Shown here: positions 1 to 7,864 of the stretch, piece by piece
How the letters are laid out: each line of letters begins with the position of its first letter
Numbering within the stretch: the stretch's first letter is position 1
DNA from: Bacillus gobiensis
GTDB taxonomy: Bacteria; Bacillota; Bacilli; Bacillales; Bacillaceae
Assembly (NCBI RefSeq): GCF_001278705.1
Contig: NZ_CP012600.1
Span: 3,941,417 to 4,005,416, forward strand
DNA length: 64,000 bases
Direction of reading: 5' to 3'
The notes under the pieces: model-generated
What the model was told of the DNA's origin: nothing
Databases searched by the model: none
The model's input: only the letters and a program-made list of their open reading frames with translations
Position numbers and translations under genes: made by a program

Positions 1-74
1 AGTTCCTGCAGCATACTGTAGCTGCTTTGTCTAATGGATTAAAAAATAGATAAGGAAGAGGAGGGGGATGGACA

Positions 75-146
75 ATGAATCTGGTTGTCGGCCGTGGCGG
101 CACAGGAAGTTCGGCGTGGCTAGTTTGTCTTTCCCTTTTTTTCTAA
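75..146 (+). CDS. possible 23-residue hydrophobic peptide
   Basis: Short frame starting ATG about 7 bases after a purine-rich GGAGGGGG and ending at TAA just before a strong hairpin. It encodes a Gly-rich N-terminus followed by a hydrophobic tail ending LSLFF. Spacing to the ribosome site and the terminator argue for expression, but so short a frame can arise by chance. No family recognised. Confidence 0.25.
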   Translation: MNLVVGRGGTGSSAWLVCLSLFF

Positions 147-149
147 TAG

Positions 150-191
150 AACAGCCGATGATTCCTTACTGTGGGGAATATCGGCTGTTTT
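150..191. terminator. bidirectional terminator hairpin
   Basis: AACAGCCGAT pairs with ATCGGCTGTT and is followed by T residues on the plus strand; the minus strand also gives a T-rich flank. It lies between the short plus-strand frame and the convergent membrane-protein gene, whose 3' end overlaps it. Confidence 0.6.
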
Positions 192-1275
192 CATAAGGTA
201 AATGAATAGGTTCGTCTTTTCTAGTAAAATTTTGATGAACTTGTAAACTTATTAACAAAACCTCAATGAGGATCAGGAGCACAATCAATATCGGTAAAAA
301 GAGGAAGACTAAGTTTTGCAGGCTATCGATTAGTAAATGATGGCCCTTGGGTATCCTTTCAGTGAAAAAAAGAAACGTTCCAAACGTAAAGATTCTTGCC
401 CATTGACTAGGTGAATAGGAAAAGACTCCTTGCTTCCATCCCAATTTTTTAACCCGCTGAGTAGACCGGAAAACCTCAATAGCCTCTATAATGAGGAAAA
501 GGGTAAATGAAACGATCCAGATGAAATCAAGGATGTAAAAGGCTTCGAAATGTGAAAAGGTTAATGATACACCTGTAATCGACATAGCGCCATGAATGAT
601 GCAGTTTGTGTTTGTCCAACTTTCTGTTAGATCTTTATTTGGTATATGAATATACCGAAATAAAATAATTCCAAAATTTAACAAATAAAATAAGAAACCG
701 ATAATGAGAAGAATGTCTGCAAAGTGTGTTGGAAAAGCAACTCCAAATATGGTATACCCAGAAATAACAATCGACTGGGTGACAACACACGTCAGTAACA
801 ATCCGCCATGAATTTGATGTGAGTATTTTTTTGTTGCTTTAAAAATGTATATATAGTTTCGTACTGCCAATCCTAAATATGAAAGCCATAAGACAAGATT
901 AATAAAAAAAAGAATCCGTGAAGGGGTATAAAATTGCTTATCTGAAAGTAAAACGGTAATAACGGATATGGCAGCAATCCAAGTCCCTGTCGAAAAACTA
1001 GATATAGGGTCTTTTATATGTGATGAATAAAAGACACCTTCCAGCATATCAAACGTGTAATGTATGATAACCCAAAAGGCTATGAGGATAATGAGATGGA
1101 AAACTATACCGCTTATATAAGGAAGGGCGAAATCCTCCGTAAGGATGTCTTTCATCATAATTCCCATTGCCATGATGGGAGCACCAGCTACTGTAGAAAT
1201 GTTTAGGCGGGAAACTTTCAAGTTAACTATAATCGCTAATGTAAGAATAATAATGAATAAAAATATAAAAATCAT
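166..1275 (-). CDS. multi-pass membrane protein, possibly TDT/SLAC1-like
   Basis: A 369-residue protein made almost wholly of hydrophobic segments, with about nine or ten predicted membrane helices and a short polar C-terminus (around ENSRYSPQ). The ATG follows AGGAGAATGCG at good distance. The size, the helix count and a GTW-A-SV motif in the third segment recall the tellurite-resistance/dicarboxylate (TDT, SLAC1) anion-transporter family, but the match rests on memory of general features and no substrate can be given. It stands alone; the 3' end runs into a terminator hairpin and the 5' side is a long AT-rich gap. Confidence 0.5.
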   Translation of the reverse strand: MIFIFLFIIILTLAIIVNLKVSRLNISTVAGAPIMAMGIMMKDILTEDFALPYISGIVFHLIILIAFWVIIHYTFDMLEGVFYSSHIKDPISSFSTGTWIAAISVITVLLSDKQFYTPSRILFFINLVLWLSYLGLAVRNYIYIFKATKKYSHQIHGGLLLTCVVTQSIVISGYTIFGVAFPTHFADILLIIGFLFYLLNFGIILFRYIHIPNKDLTESWTNTNCIIHGAMSITGVSLTFSHFEAFYILDFIWIVSFTLFLIIEAIEVFRSTQRVKKLGWKQGVFSYSPSQWARIFTFGTFLFFTERIPKGHHLLIDSLQNLVFLFLPILIVLLILIEVLLISLQVHQNFTRKDEPIHLPYENSRYSPQ

Positions 1276-1431
1276 CGCATTCTCCTAGGTGATTTATTCA
1301 TGAGGAATTTATTTAAATTTTATTAGACTAATATCTTCGTTTTACGTAATTGATATCTATAATTCTGATGAAAATACATAAACGTCTGTAGACTATGCAG
1401 GTTTCATAGAGTAGTTCAATTCTCATTAATA

Positions 1432-1454
1432 ATTATATCGCAATACGATATAAT
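1432..1454. promoter_or_regulatory. perfect inverted repeat, operator-like
   Basis: ATTATATCG and CGATATAAT are exact inverted arms of 9 bases around CAATA. The site lies in the roughly 560-base gap between the membrane-protein gene and leuA, about 155 bases upstream of the membrane-protein start. No T-tract follows, so an operator is more likely than a terminator. The cognate regulator is not identifiable; the rest of 1276-1590 shows no gene. Confidence 0.4.
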
Positions 1455-1593
1455 TTGTAAGTATAATTCGATCTATTCCAATTTGTTTTATTGGTATATA
1501 AGATCGCTTAATTTTTTAATAAAGATTCAACGTTTTCAAAAAGTAGATTTTTCCCCTCCCCTTTGCCTCCCCCCCCTGATAAATCATGTGAAT

Positions 1594-1770
1594 TTATCCC
1601 GCATTAACGGGCAGTAAGCCCTCACCTTTCAGGGAGAATCGACTGAAAAAGAGGTGGGGGATTAACTGCCTGTAAAAGCCCGATTGGTTCACCTAACAAT
1701 CAGGTGGGAGAAAATGTTCGAAGGCTAAGTACTCATGCGTCCTGTGCATATCCAGTGTGGACTTCTTCGG
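1594..1770 (-). mobile_element. IS200/IS605-type end remnant with omega-RNA-like hairpins
   Basis: On the minus strand this stretch ends in a small hairpin (CCCG, six bases, CGGG; 1598-1611) followed by ATAAAT. Inside lies a longer near-perfect stem with arms 1610-1626 and 1653-1670, then further short inverted repeats to about 1765. The terminal ~43 bases (1594-1636) recur, inverted, at 4718-4760. Subterminal hairpins without a surviving transposase or TnpB frame fit the right end of an IS200/IS605-group element, where the guide-RNA scaffold is encoded. The family assignment is inference from structure; no tnpA or tnpB coding sequence is present. Confidence 0.45.
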
Positions 1771-1841
1771 GATTAATAATCACTAAAGTGTCATTCACCC
1801 CAAATTGTGTTTCACCCTTATATTGAAACGTTATTAGACTC

Positions 1842-3440
1842 CTAACCGTTATTTGTCGTAAAATGAGCCCTATTTGAGTTTTGAAGAAAATGATCTACGA
1901 TGATGCTGTTGATAGCGTTGATAAACGCGAATGCACTTGCTTTCATAATATCCGTGTCTGTTGCTTTCGCCATGTATTTTTCTCCTCTGTATTCGACCTG
2001 GATTTTTACTTTTCCAAGTGCCTCTTTTCCTCTTGAAACGCTGCTAATATTGTACTCAATCAAGGTAAGATCCAACTCGCTAATTTCTGCAATCGTTGAA
2101 TACAACGCATCAATCGGACCTGAGCCGCCGCTGCTTCCTTCCAGCAGTTCATCTCCTTTTTTCACTTTTACACTTGCAGAAGGGAAATGGGTATTGCTGA
2201 TCACTTGCAAGTCAATCAGTTCAAAGAAATGGTCACTATAGTGCGTCATGTTTTGGTTGAGATTATCGTGTTTTGCAAAATAATTTTCAACGATCACATA
2301 TAGATCATGGTTATAGACTTCTTTCTTCGCATCAGCCAGCTCAAGAAATGCTTCAAAAATCCCTTCAAAATGTGTGTCCGTTAATGAATCAAAACTTAAT
2401 TTCTGAAGGGCGTTTTTCACTGCATGACGCCCGGAACGAGCGGTTAGAACAAGCTCCATATCTTCTAAACCGACTTCAATCGGGTTTATGATTTCGTAAG
2501 CTTCTCTTGATTTCAACAATCCGTCCTGATGTATGCCTGAAGAATGGGCAAAAGCATTTTCTCCAGTAATCGCCTTATTTACCTGTACTTCAAGTCCCAT
2601 TAAATTGCTTATAATCCTTGATGTATTCATGATTTCTTTGGTATTAATGTTGGTGTATGCATGATAGGCATCGGAGCGCGTATTCAACGACATTACCACT
2701 TCTTCTAGTGAAGCATTACCTGCTCTTTCACCAATACCATTGATCGTACACTCCACTTTATCCGCACCACTTTTAATAGCTGCTAACGTATTGGCTGTTG
2801 CCATACCAAGATCGTTATGACAATGGACGCTTAATAGCACGTGATCATTCACGTTTTTCAATCGGTCATTAATTTTAGAGATGAGTTCACCAAACTCCTC
2901 CGGCTCGGCATAACCACAGGTATCAGGCACATTTATTATCGTAGCCCCTGCTTTGACAACCGCTTCAATCGTTGCCCATAAGTATTCAAAATCAGCGCGG
3001 GACGCATCTTCTGTTGAATATTGCACATTAGGCAAAAGTGTTTTGGCATATTTTACGGCATCGACACCAATATTTAAAATTTCACTTTTCGATTTTCTGA
3101 ATTTTTTTTCCACGTGGACGTCTGAAGTACCGAGAACGATATGGATTAGCGGGTTTTGCGCATACTTCACGCTATGATAAACTGCATCAATATCAGCTTT
3201 TACCGCTCTTGCTAACGCTGTGATGAAAATATCATCTGTATTGCCGACTTTTTCAGCAATTTCTTTTACAGCATTAAAATCGCCGGCAGATGACGCAGAA
3301 AAACCCGCTTCGATAATATCAACGTTTAGCTTTTTCAGCTGCTGTGCCACTTCTAATTTTTCATTCAGATTTAGCTTAGCTCCCGGAACTTGCTCTCCAT
3401 CACGTAAAGTCGTATCAAAAACCCAAATTTTCCTCGACAT
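1842..3440 (-). CDS. leuA: 2-isopropylmalate synthase
   Basis: Condenses acetyl-CoA with 2-oxoisovalerate in the first committed step of leucine synthesis; cytosolic. The N-terminal TIM barrel starts with FDTTLRDGEQ and carries the metal-ligand motif HCHNDLGMA and the GIGERAGNA signature. The C-terminal third (with GSGPIDAL) is the LeuA allosteric dimer domain used for leucine feedback. Start chosen at the second Met (SRKIWVFDTT), which follows AAAGGGAGTGG, giving 532 residues, close to the usual length. No other leu/ilv genes adjoin it, so it is a single-gene unit under its own T-box, perhaps a second leuA. Confidence 0.93.
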   Translation of the reverse strand: MSRKIWVFDTTLRDGEQVPGAKLNLNEKLEVAQQLKKLNVDIIEAGFSASSAGDFNAVKEIAEKVGNTDDIFITALARAVKADIDAVYHSVKYAQNPLIHIVLGTSDVHVEKKFRKSKSEILNIGVDAVKYAKTLLPNVQYSTEDASRADFEYLWATIEAVVKAGATIINVPDTCGYAEPEEFGELISKINDRLKNVNDHVLLSVHCHNDLGMATANTLAAIKSGADKVECTINGIGERAGNASLEEVVMSLNTRSDAYHAYTNINTKEIMNTSRIISNLMGLEVQVNKAITGENAFAHSSGIHQDGLLKSREAYEIINPIEVGLEDMELVLTARSGRHAVKNALQKLSFDSLTDTHFEGIFEAFLELADAKKEVYNHDLYVIVENYFAKHDNLNQNMTHYSDHFFELIDLQVISNTHFPSASVKVKKGDELLEGSSGGSGPIDALYSTIAEISELDLTLIEYNISSVSRGKEALGKVKIQVEYRGEKYMAKATDTDIMKASAFAFINAINSIIVDHFLQNSNRAHFTTNNG

Positions 3441-3477
3441 TTCAAAACCACTCCCTTTTGTCATTTTAAATTAATAA

Positions 3478-3754
3478 AAAAGCCCCGCCTCTATAAAAAC
3501 CTATAGAGACGAGGCTTTACTCGCGGTACCACTCTAATTGATCAATCCATATAAGATTAACCCACTCATTTTTCGGCAGCCATCACTGCCTATCTTCATA
3601 ACGGTAGAAACCGACATCCCTTACTAATCAGTTCAGGGAGTAGCTCTTGGATGAGTTCAAAGGCAATAACTGCCGATTCCCACCAACCATCGGCTCTCTG
3701 AAAAGCTTATACACCCTTCTACTATTTCCAATATTTGCTTATTGTTATTTAATT
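3478..3754 (-). ncRNA. T-box leader (Leu) controlling leuA
   Basis: Complete T-box riboswitch on the minus strand. The T-box core TGGTACCGCG is at 3521-3533. Downstream a terminator stem (AGCCTCGTCTCTATAGG against ATAGAGGCGGGGCT) ends in a T run at about 3478-3517. The specifier loop reads GAA-CTC-ATC with CTC (Leu) at 3653-3655. The variable base of the T-box (TGGT) pairs with discriminator A, as expected for tRNA-Leu. Uncharged tRNA-Leu should favour the antiterminator and turn on leuA. Confidence 0.92.
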
Positions 3755-3760
3755 ACTTGG

Positions 3761-3789
3761 ATAATAAATCAGTGAACTCGAGTTGTCAA
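3761..3789 (-). promoter_or_regulatory. SigA-type promoter of the leuA T-box leader
   Basis: TTGACA (3784-3789) and TATTAT (3761-3766) on the minus strand, 17 bases apart, just upstream of the T-box leader. Transcription would begin near 3754. Confidence 0.8.
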
Positions 3790-3815
3790 CACTAAAATTC
3801 AGAAATATTGATCAT

Positions 3816-4470
3816 TTAATGAAGGAGAGGTTTCGTTCCTTTATTGGCGGCTTTTTCCTCATCTCTTTGTTCCGCTGAAAATTCTTTCAGAACATCAACA
3901 AAATATTTGACCGATACGGAAGCATTGTCAAACGAAGGACAAATCAGGCTAATCTCTCTTTTGATAGCAGGGGAAATGATTTTTAAAGGCAGCTCATGAG
4001 AAATAGTAGCTAATGTAAATTCAGAAATGATGCCAATTCCCAATCCGTTATTCATCATTTTTACTAGCGTTTCTCCGCTTTGAACCGTAATTCCATCATT
4101 TAAATTCAACTTTGTGTTTGCAAAAGCTTCTGTAACAGCTTCTTCATGTCCGCCCTTGCAAAATATCAATTCTTCGTTCTCTAATTCTTCAATCGTAACG
4201 ATCTTTTTTCTGTAAGACGATAATTGGACGGGAGTACGACGACCATTTTATCTTTTTTTAACACGATATGTTCAAAATCATCGGCCGGGCTGGCAACGAT
4301 TCCTACATCAATTTGATAATCATCCAGTCATTTTTTTACTTGATCCGAAGACCCTTCTTTTAATTCAAATTTAATGTCCGGATATCTGCTTTTCATGTGG
4401 GAAATAACTGGCGGCAAAAAGTAAGCCTGCTGTAAATGATTCAATGCGGATTTTTCCGCTTTTTAATCCT
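3816..4470 (-). pseudogene. truncated, decayed LysR-family regulator (partial duplicate)
   Basis: Closely similar copy of the C-terminal two thirds of the intact LysR gene at 7865-8770. The readable frame 3816-4169 carries the effector-domain segment LNDGITVQSGETLVKMMNNGLG. Upstream of 4170 the copy continues but is broken by small indels (for example near 4200-4230) and a stop, and the helix-turn-helix part is missing altogether. Homology stops near 4470, where it is joined directly to an EamA fragment on the other strand. Not expected to make a functional regulator. Confidence 0.85.
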
Positions 4471-4694
4471 TTATTTTAACACGCAAACAGTGACAGGTGA
4501 ATTGCTGATCATTGTCTCAGCACTGAGCTGGGCGTGTGTGAATGTTTTCAGTAAAGTGAAGTTTTCCGGAGATGAAATCATGAATATGACTGCCTGGCAG
4601 TTACTCATAGGAGCGATCATTCTGTTTGTGATTTCGATAATGACGGAAAATGTGTCACAAACGGAATGGACACTTCCGGCCGTATTGTCCCTTA
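4471..4694 (+). pseudogene. internal fragment of EamA/DMT transporter (partial duplicate)
   Basis: Encodes QTVTGELLIIVSALSWACVN and the following segment through the second half of helix 6. It is nearly the same as residues about 143-215 of the intact EamA transporter at 8871-9785. The N-terminal half is lost in the deletion that joins it to the LysR fragment, and the C-terminal part is cut at 4694, where sequence like an IS end begins. The frame closes within a few codons (RIARLHS stop). Confidence 0.85.
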
Positions 4695-4760
4695 GGATTG
4701 CTCGTTTACACTCATAACCCTGAAGGTGGGGGTCTTACTGACCGTTAATGCGGGATAAAT
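4695..4760 (+). mobile_element. IS200/IS605-type end remnant truncating the EamA fragment
   Basis: The last ~43 bases (4718-4760), with GGTGGGGGTCTTACTGACC and a CCGTTAATGCGG hairpin followed by ATAAAT, match the minus strand of 1594-1636 with few differences. The element end begins exactly where homology to the intact EamA gene stops, so an insertion followed by loss of the element body is the simplest reading. Only about 66 bases survive. Confidence 0.45.
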
Positions 4761-4777
4761 AATATAAAAGAAAGATC

Positions 4778-4845
4778 AAACTCCTTTGTAGAAAACTTGT
4801 TTGTGGTAACAACAAGCTTAACATTTCTACAATAGGAGTTTTTTC
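4778..4845 (+). terminator. long hairpin with T-tract
   Basis: AAACTCCTTTGTAGAAA pairs with TTTCTACAATAGGAGTTT and is followed by six T. An inner stem AACTTGTT/AACAAG sits in the loop. It points rightwards and has no intact plus-strand gene before it, so it probably ended the lost transporter or IS transcript. The rest of the gap up to 4947 shows nothing further. Confidence 0.6.
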
Positions 4846-4947
4846 TCTTAAAGTTTTTTCATTTTCTGTAACCGATACAACGCTAATAGGGGCAGATCCT
4901 TTGTTTTAAGCTGCCTTCCTTAATTGAAATTTTTTTAGATATATGAT

Positions 4948-5553
4948 TCACATAAATGCTCTTTCTGTATTTGCAGCTAAACGATCCCCTGTTTCATTTG
5001 TTCCATCAATTAGAAGTTCTAATTTACCTGAAACAGGATGTATAACTAGACCATGTACAGGGATATGCTTTGGCAGGAGTGGATGTTTACAAATAACATC
5101 TACACTGTGGCATACCGAATCTTCTACAGAGTTAAATCCTTTTAACCAATCGTACAGGTCAATACCTGAATATTTAATTGTTTGGAGAGTTTTCTCATCT
5201 ATACGATTTTGAAGTATCGTCTCGATTATTTTATCCGCATCTAAGTTCCCAGCTCCACAATCGTAGTGTCCCACTACACAGACTTCGTTCGCCTGCAGCT
5301 CATATATTGCAATAAGTATGCTTCGCATAATGCTGCCAAATGGATGATCAACAATAGCCCCAACACTTTTAATGATCTTGACATCACCGTTTTGAAAGTT
5401 CATTGCACGTGGCAGTAGCTCAACTAAACGTGTATCCATGCAAGTAACAATGACTAAACGTTTATCAGGAAACTTTGTTGTACAATATTTTTCGTATTTT
5501 TTTTCGTCAACAAATTTTTGATTATATGTTAAGACTTCCTGCAAAAGTGACAT
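4948..5553 (-). CDS. beta-carbonic anhydrase
   Basis: Interconverts CO2 and bicarbonate in the cytosol. Zinc ligands are visible as Cys in TCMDTRL, with its Asp-Arg dyad, and His/Cys in GHYDCGAG, the usual beta-class pattern. About 201 residues from the ATG that follows GAAAGGAG by 7 bases; a start nine codons earlier lacks a ribosome site. It lies about 65 bases behind the SbtA-type bicarbonate transporter in the same direction, so the two probably form one unit: imported bicarbonate is equilibrated with CO2 for carboxylases. B. subtilis YbcF and YtiB are in the same family. Confidence 0.9.
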   Translation of the reverse strand: MSLLQEVLTYNQKFVDEKKYEKYCTTKFPDKRLVIVTCMDTRLVELLPRAMNFQNGDVKIIKSVGAIVDHPFGSIMRSILIAIYELQANEVCVVGHYDCGAGNLDADKIIETILQNRIDEKTLQTIKYSGIDLYDWLKGFNSVEDSVCHSVDVICKHPLLPKHIPVHGLVIHPVSGKLELLIDGTNETGDRLAANTERAFM

Positions 5554-5619
5554 ATACTTACTCCTTTCTATGTCTTGCAAAAAGATTCGTTAACCTCATT
5601 TAAGAGTATAAATACCAAT

Positions 5620-6630
5620 CTATTGGATCCACTGAGCTAACTGATTATACAATGGAATACCAAAAGTAAGGTTAAAAGGGAACGTTACACCTAAAGCTAA
5701 ACCTAAATAAATTGATGGGTTTGCCTCTGGTACAGACGATTTTAATGCTGCTGGCGCTGCAATATAAGAAGCACTGCCAGCTAAAACGCCCATTAGAGTA
5801 GATCCACCAACAGAAAGACCTGTGAGATGTCCCAATAAAACTCCTAACGTACCGCCAATAAGTGGCATATAGAGTCCAAAAAGTAATAATTTCATACCGT
5901 GTTTACGAACTTCAGGCAACCGTTCACCTGCCATCAATCCCATAATTAATAGAAATATAATTAATACACTGCCATATAAGTCTATAAATAAGGGTTTTAC
6001 TACTGGAAGAGCACGTTCTCCAATAATGAGTCCTATAAATAAACTTCCTAGTAAAAGCAAAACACTTTTTCCAAATATACTTTCAATGATCAATTTTCTA
6101 TCAAACATTTTGAACGGGGAAGAGGCAACTATGCCAACATTTTGTGAATGGGTTGGTACCGGGTGTTTTTTATTCTCAATAACTTTTAATAACAGTAATG
6201 AAACAAAGATTGCTGGGCTTTCTAATAGGGCAGCCATAGCACTCATAAACCCTTCGAATGTTGTTCCCTGTTTTTCAAGATATGAAATGGAAGTTCCGAA
6301 AGTAACAACACTGATCGAACCGAATGTCGCTGCCAAGCCAATGGAGTTTTTGAGATCCATTTTAATTAGCCGCATGATAAAGAACGTTATTAATGGAATA
6401 GCGATTCCTAAACATAAAGTTCCCATAAGGGGCCGAATAACAGAATTTAATGAATAATGGGAGAGTTCAATTCCGCCTTTTATTCCAATTGCAATTAAAA
6501 GATAAATACTTAAAGTTTCACCTAGTCCAGCAGGAATTTTTAAATCAGACTTGCATAAAGCAGCGATGACACCTAATACAAAAAACATGACAGCAGGTGT
6601 TAATAAGTTTTGTAAAACCATTTCAAACAT
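5620..6630 (-). CDS. sbtA: SbtA-family sodium/bicarbonate transporter
   Basis: A 336-residue membrane protein with about ten helices in two inverted halves. It opens QNLLTPAVMFFVLGVIAALC and continues LKIPAGLGETLSIYLLIAIG-KGG, the pattern of the DUF897/SbtA high-affinity bicarbonate transporters known from cyanobacteria and present in many heterotrophs. The ATG follows TAGGAGGAATATTAA. It sits between the DUF2294 gene and the carbonic anhydrase gene on the same strand. A strong terminator-like hairpin lies just upstream of its ribosome site. No SbtB-like PII protein is beside it. Confidence 0.85.
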   Translation of the reverse strand: MFEMVLQNLLTPAVMFFVLGVIAALCKSDLKIPAGLGETLSIYLLIAIGIKGGIELSHYSLNSVIRPLMGTLCLGIAIPLITFFIMRLIKMDLKNSIGLAATFGSISVVTFGTSISYLEKQGTTFEGFMSAMAALLESPAIFVSLLLLKVIENKKHPVPTHSQNVGIVASSPFKMFDRKLIIESIFGKSVLLLLGSLFIGLIIGERALPVVKPLFIDLYGSVLIIFLLIMGLMAGERLPEVRKHGMKLLLFGLYMPLIGGTLGVLLGHLTGLSVGGSTLMGVLAGSASYIAAPAALKSSVPEANPSIYLGLALGVTFPFNLTFGIPLYNQLAQWIQ

Positions 6631-6659
6631 TTAATATTCCTCCTAATTTGTAAAAACAA

Positions 6660-6726
6660 AATAAAAAAACCGACACAATCAGAATGAAGGGTCCCCTTGA
6701 CCATTCATGCTAGTTGAAGTCGGTTT
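6660..6726 (-). terminator. branched terminator/attenuator upstream of sbtA
   Basis: On the minus strand AAACCGAC (6719-6726) pairs with GTCGGTTT (6667-6674), enclosing a second stem TGAATGGTC/GACCCTTCA with one mismatch, and ends in a run of T. A further palindrome CCTTATTAATTAAGG lies at 6738-6752. It stands between the DUF2294 gene and sbtA, only about 20 bases before the sbtA Shine-Dalgarno site, so it either ends the DUF2294 message or attenuates sbtA. Confidence 0.7.
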
Positions 6727-6793
6727 ATCGTTAACTCCCTTATTAATTAAGGTTTTTAAAGATCTCCCTAAGTTATGAAATTAAATGAATGAC

Positions 6794-7174
6794 TTAATTG
6801 GTTTCTTCTAAATTCTTAGAAAATTTAAAGACGATTAGTCTTTCTCCAGTTTTTGTACTTATATCGGTAAAAAAACTTATTACTTCTTCTCCAATTTTAT
6901 TTTGGATCATTTGATTGATTTCAGCTGCTCCTGATTCAATTAGATCAGAACGAAATTTTTTAACAGATAATATTCCTTGTTTTGTTTCACAAAGTGAATG
7001 CTCTGCAGGAGTTAGGATACCGTGTAAAACGACAATAACTTTATCTCGCAAAATATCTGCCTTAATCGACACAGCACCACGGCCAAAGTTATCCTTTTGC
7101 CAGTGAGTAACAATTTTACAAACCTCTGCTTCGATAAATCCTTTAGTTTTTTTCAAATAATAGTTTTCCACCAT
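6794..7174 (-). CDS. DUF2294 (YbcI-like) protein
   Basis: A 126-residue soluble protein recognised as DUF2294 from GRGAVSIKADILRDKVIVVLHGILTPAE and KKFRSDLIE; its biochemical role is unknown. B. subtilis YbcI, as I recall, belongs to this family and lies beside a DabAB-type inorganic-carbon uptake system and a carbonic anhydrase (YbcF). Here a DUF2294 gene precedes an SbtA transporter and a carbonic anhydrase. The shared partner therefore points to a role in bicarbonate uptake or its regulation (inference). The ribosome site is weak; the ATG at the window position given is the only Met before the conserved part. Confidence 0.75.
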   Translation of the reverse strand: MVENYYLKKTKGFIEAEVCKIVTHWQKDNFGRGAVSIKADILRDKVIVVLHGILTPAEHSLCETKQGILSVKKFRSDLIESGAAEINQMIQNKIGEEVISFFTDISTKTGERLIVFKFSKNLEETN

Positions 7175-7864
7175 TCTCTAATTTATTAAAAATTTTTACC
7201 AGTTGGTATTGGAGGCTTCTCTGGATGAGGCTGCATATCCGCAAATGCGCAGGTGCGGGAAAAACAATTTCACTAAATGTAATGATGTACTAAAAATATA
7301 ATGACAATCTTTTCTTTTATTTCTCAATACATGATTTTAAAATCTAAAACCTAAAAAAGACTTCTTTTTTACCAGATTTTTTCTTTTGACATTTTATTTA
7401 GTCTTATCACCTTCTTTTGTTTATCACTTTAATCAAAAGTATTAAGCTTTACAATATTATGTAAAGCTTTGTACTCTCGCGTTATATTCTATTTTTTATA
7501 ATTTATAGAGTCAATAGGTTTTCTTTTAAGCAAGTTTTTTTAAAAACTAAGTATTTAGAGCTAACAATATTGATGTAATAGGTTTGAAAACGTATTGCAT
7601 TTTAAATATCACTTGCAAAAAATGAAGCAATATATCTATTTTCTATTTTAGTTTAATAGGCATAAAAAACTCATATTTTCAGTAAAAAAGTTTCAGGAAC
7701 AAACTTTCGTTATCGTTAGACTTTTTCATTTTACATGGAATAGAACTGGAGAATGCATGGGGATATTTATTTGCTGCTTTAATGGCAATCCGAATTTCCT
7801 AAAACCGGCACGGTTGCCTAACAGTAAGAGTTGTAAACATTAAGGAACGATTTCGCTCCTTCTT
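7175..7864. other. 690-base AT-rich gap
   Basis: No gene is supported here. It must hold the promoter of the DUF2294 gene on the minus strand. A TTGACA lies on the plus strand near 7385 without a clear partner. Around 7745-7800 a short plus-strand stretch reads like the tail of a membrane protein (ENAWGYLFAALMAI), too short to assign. Confidence 0.4.
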
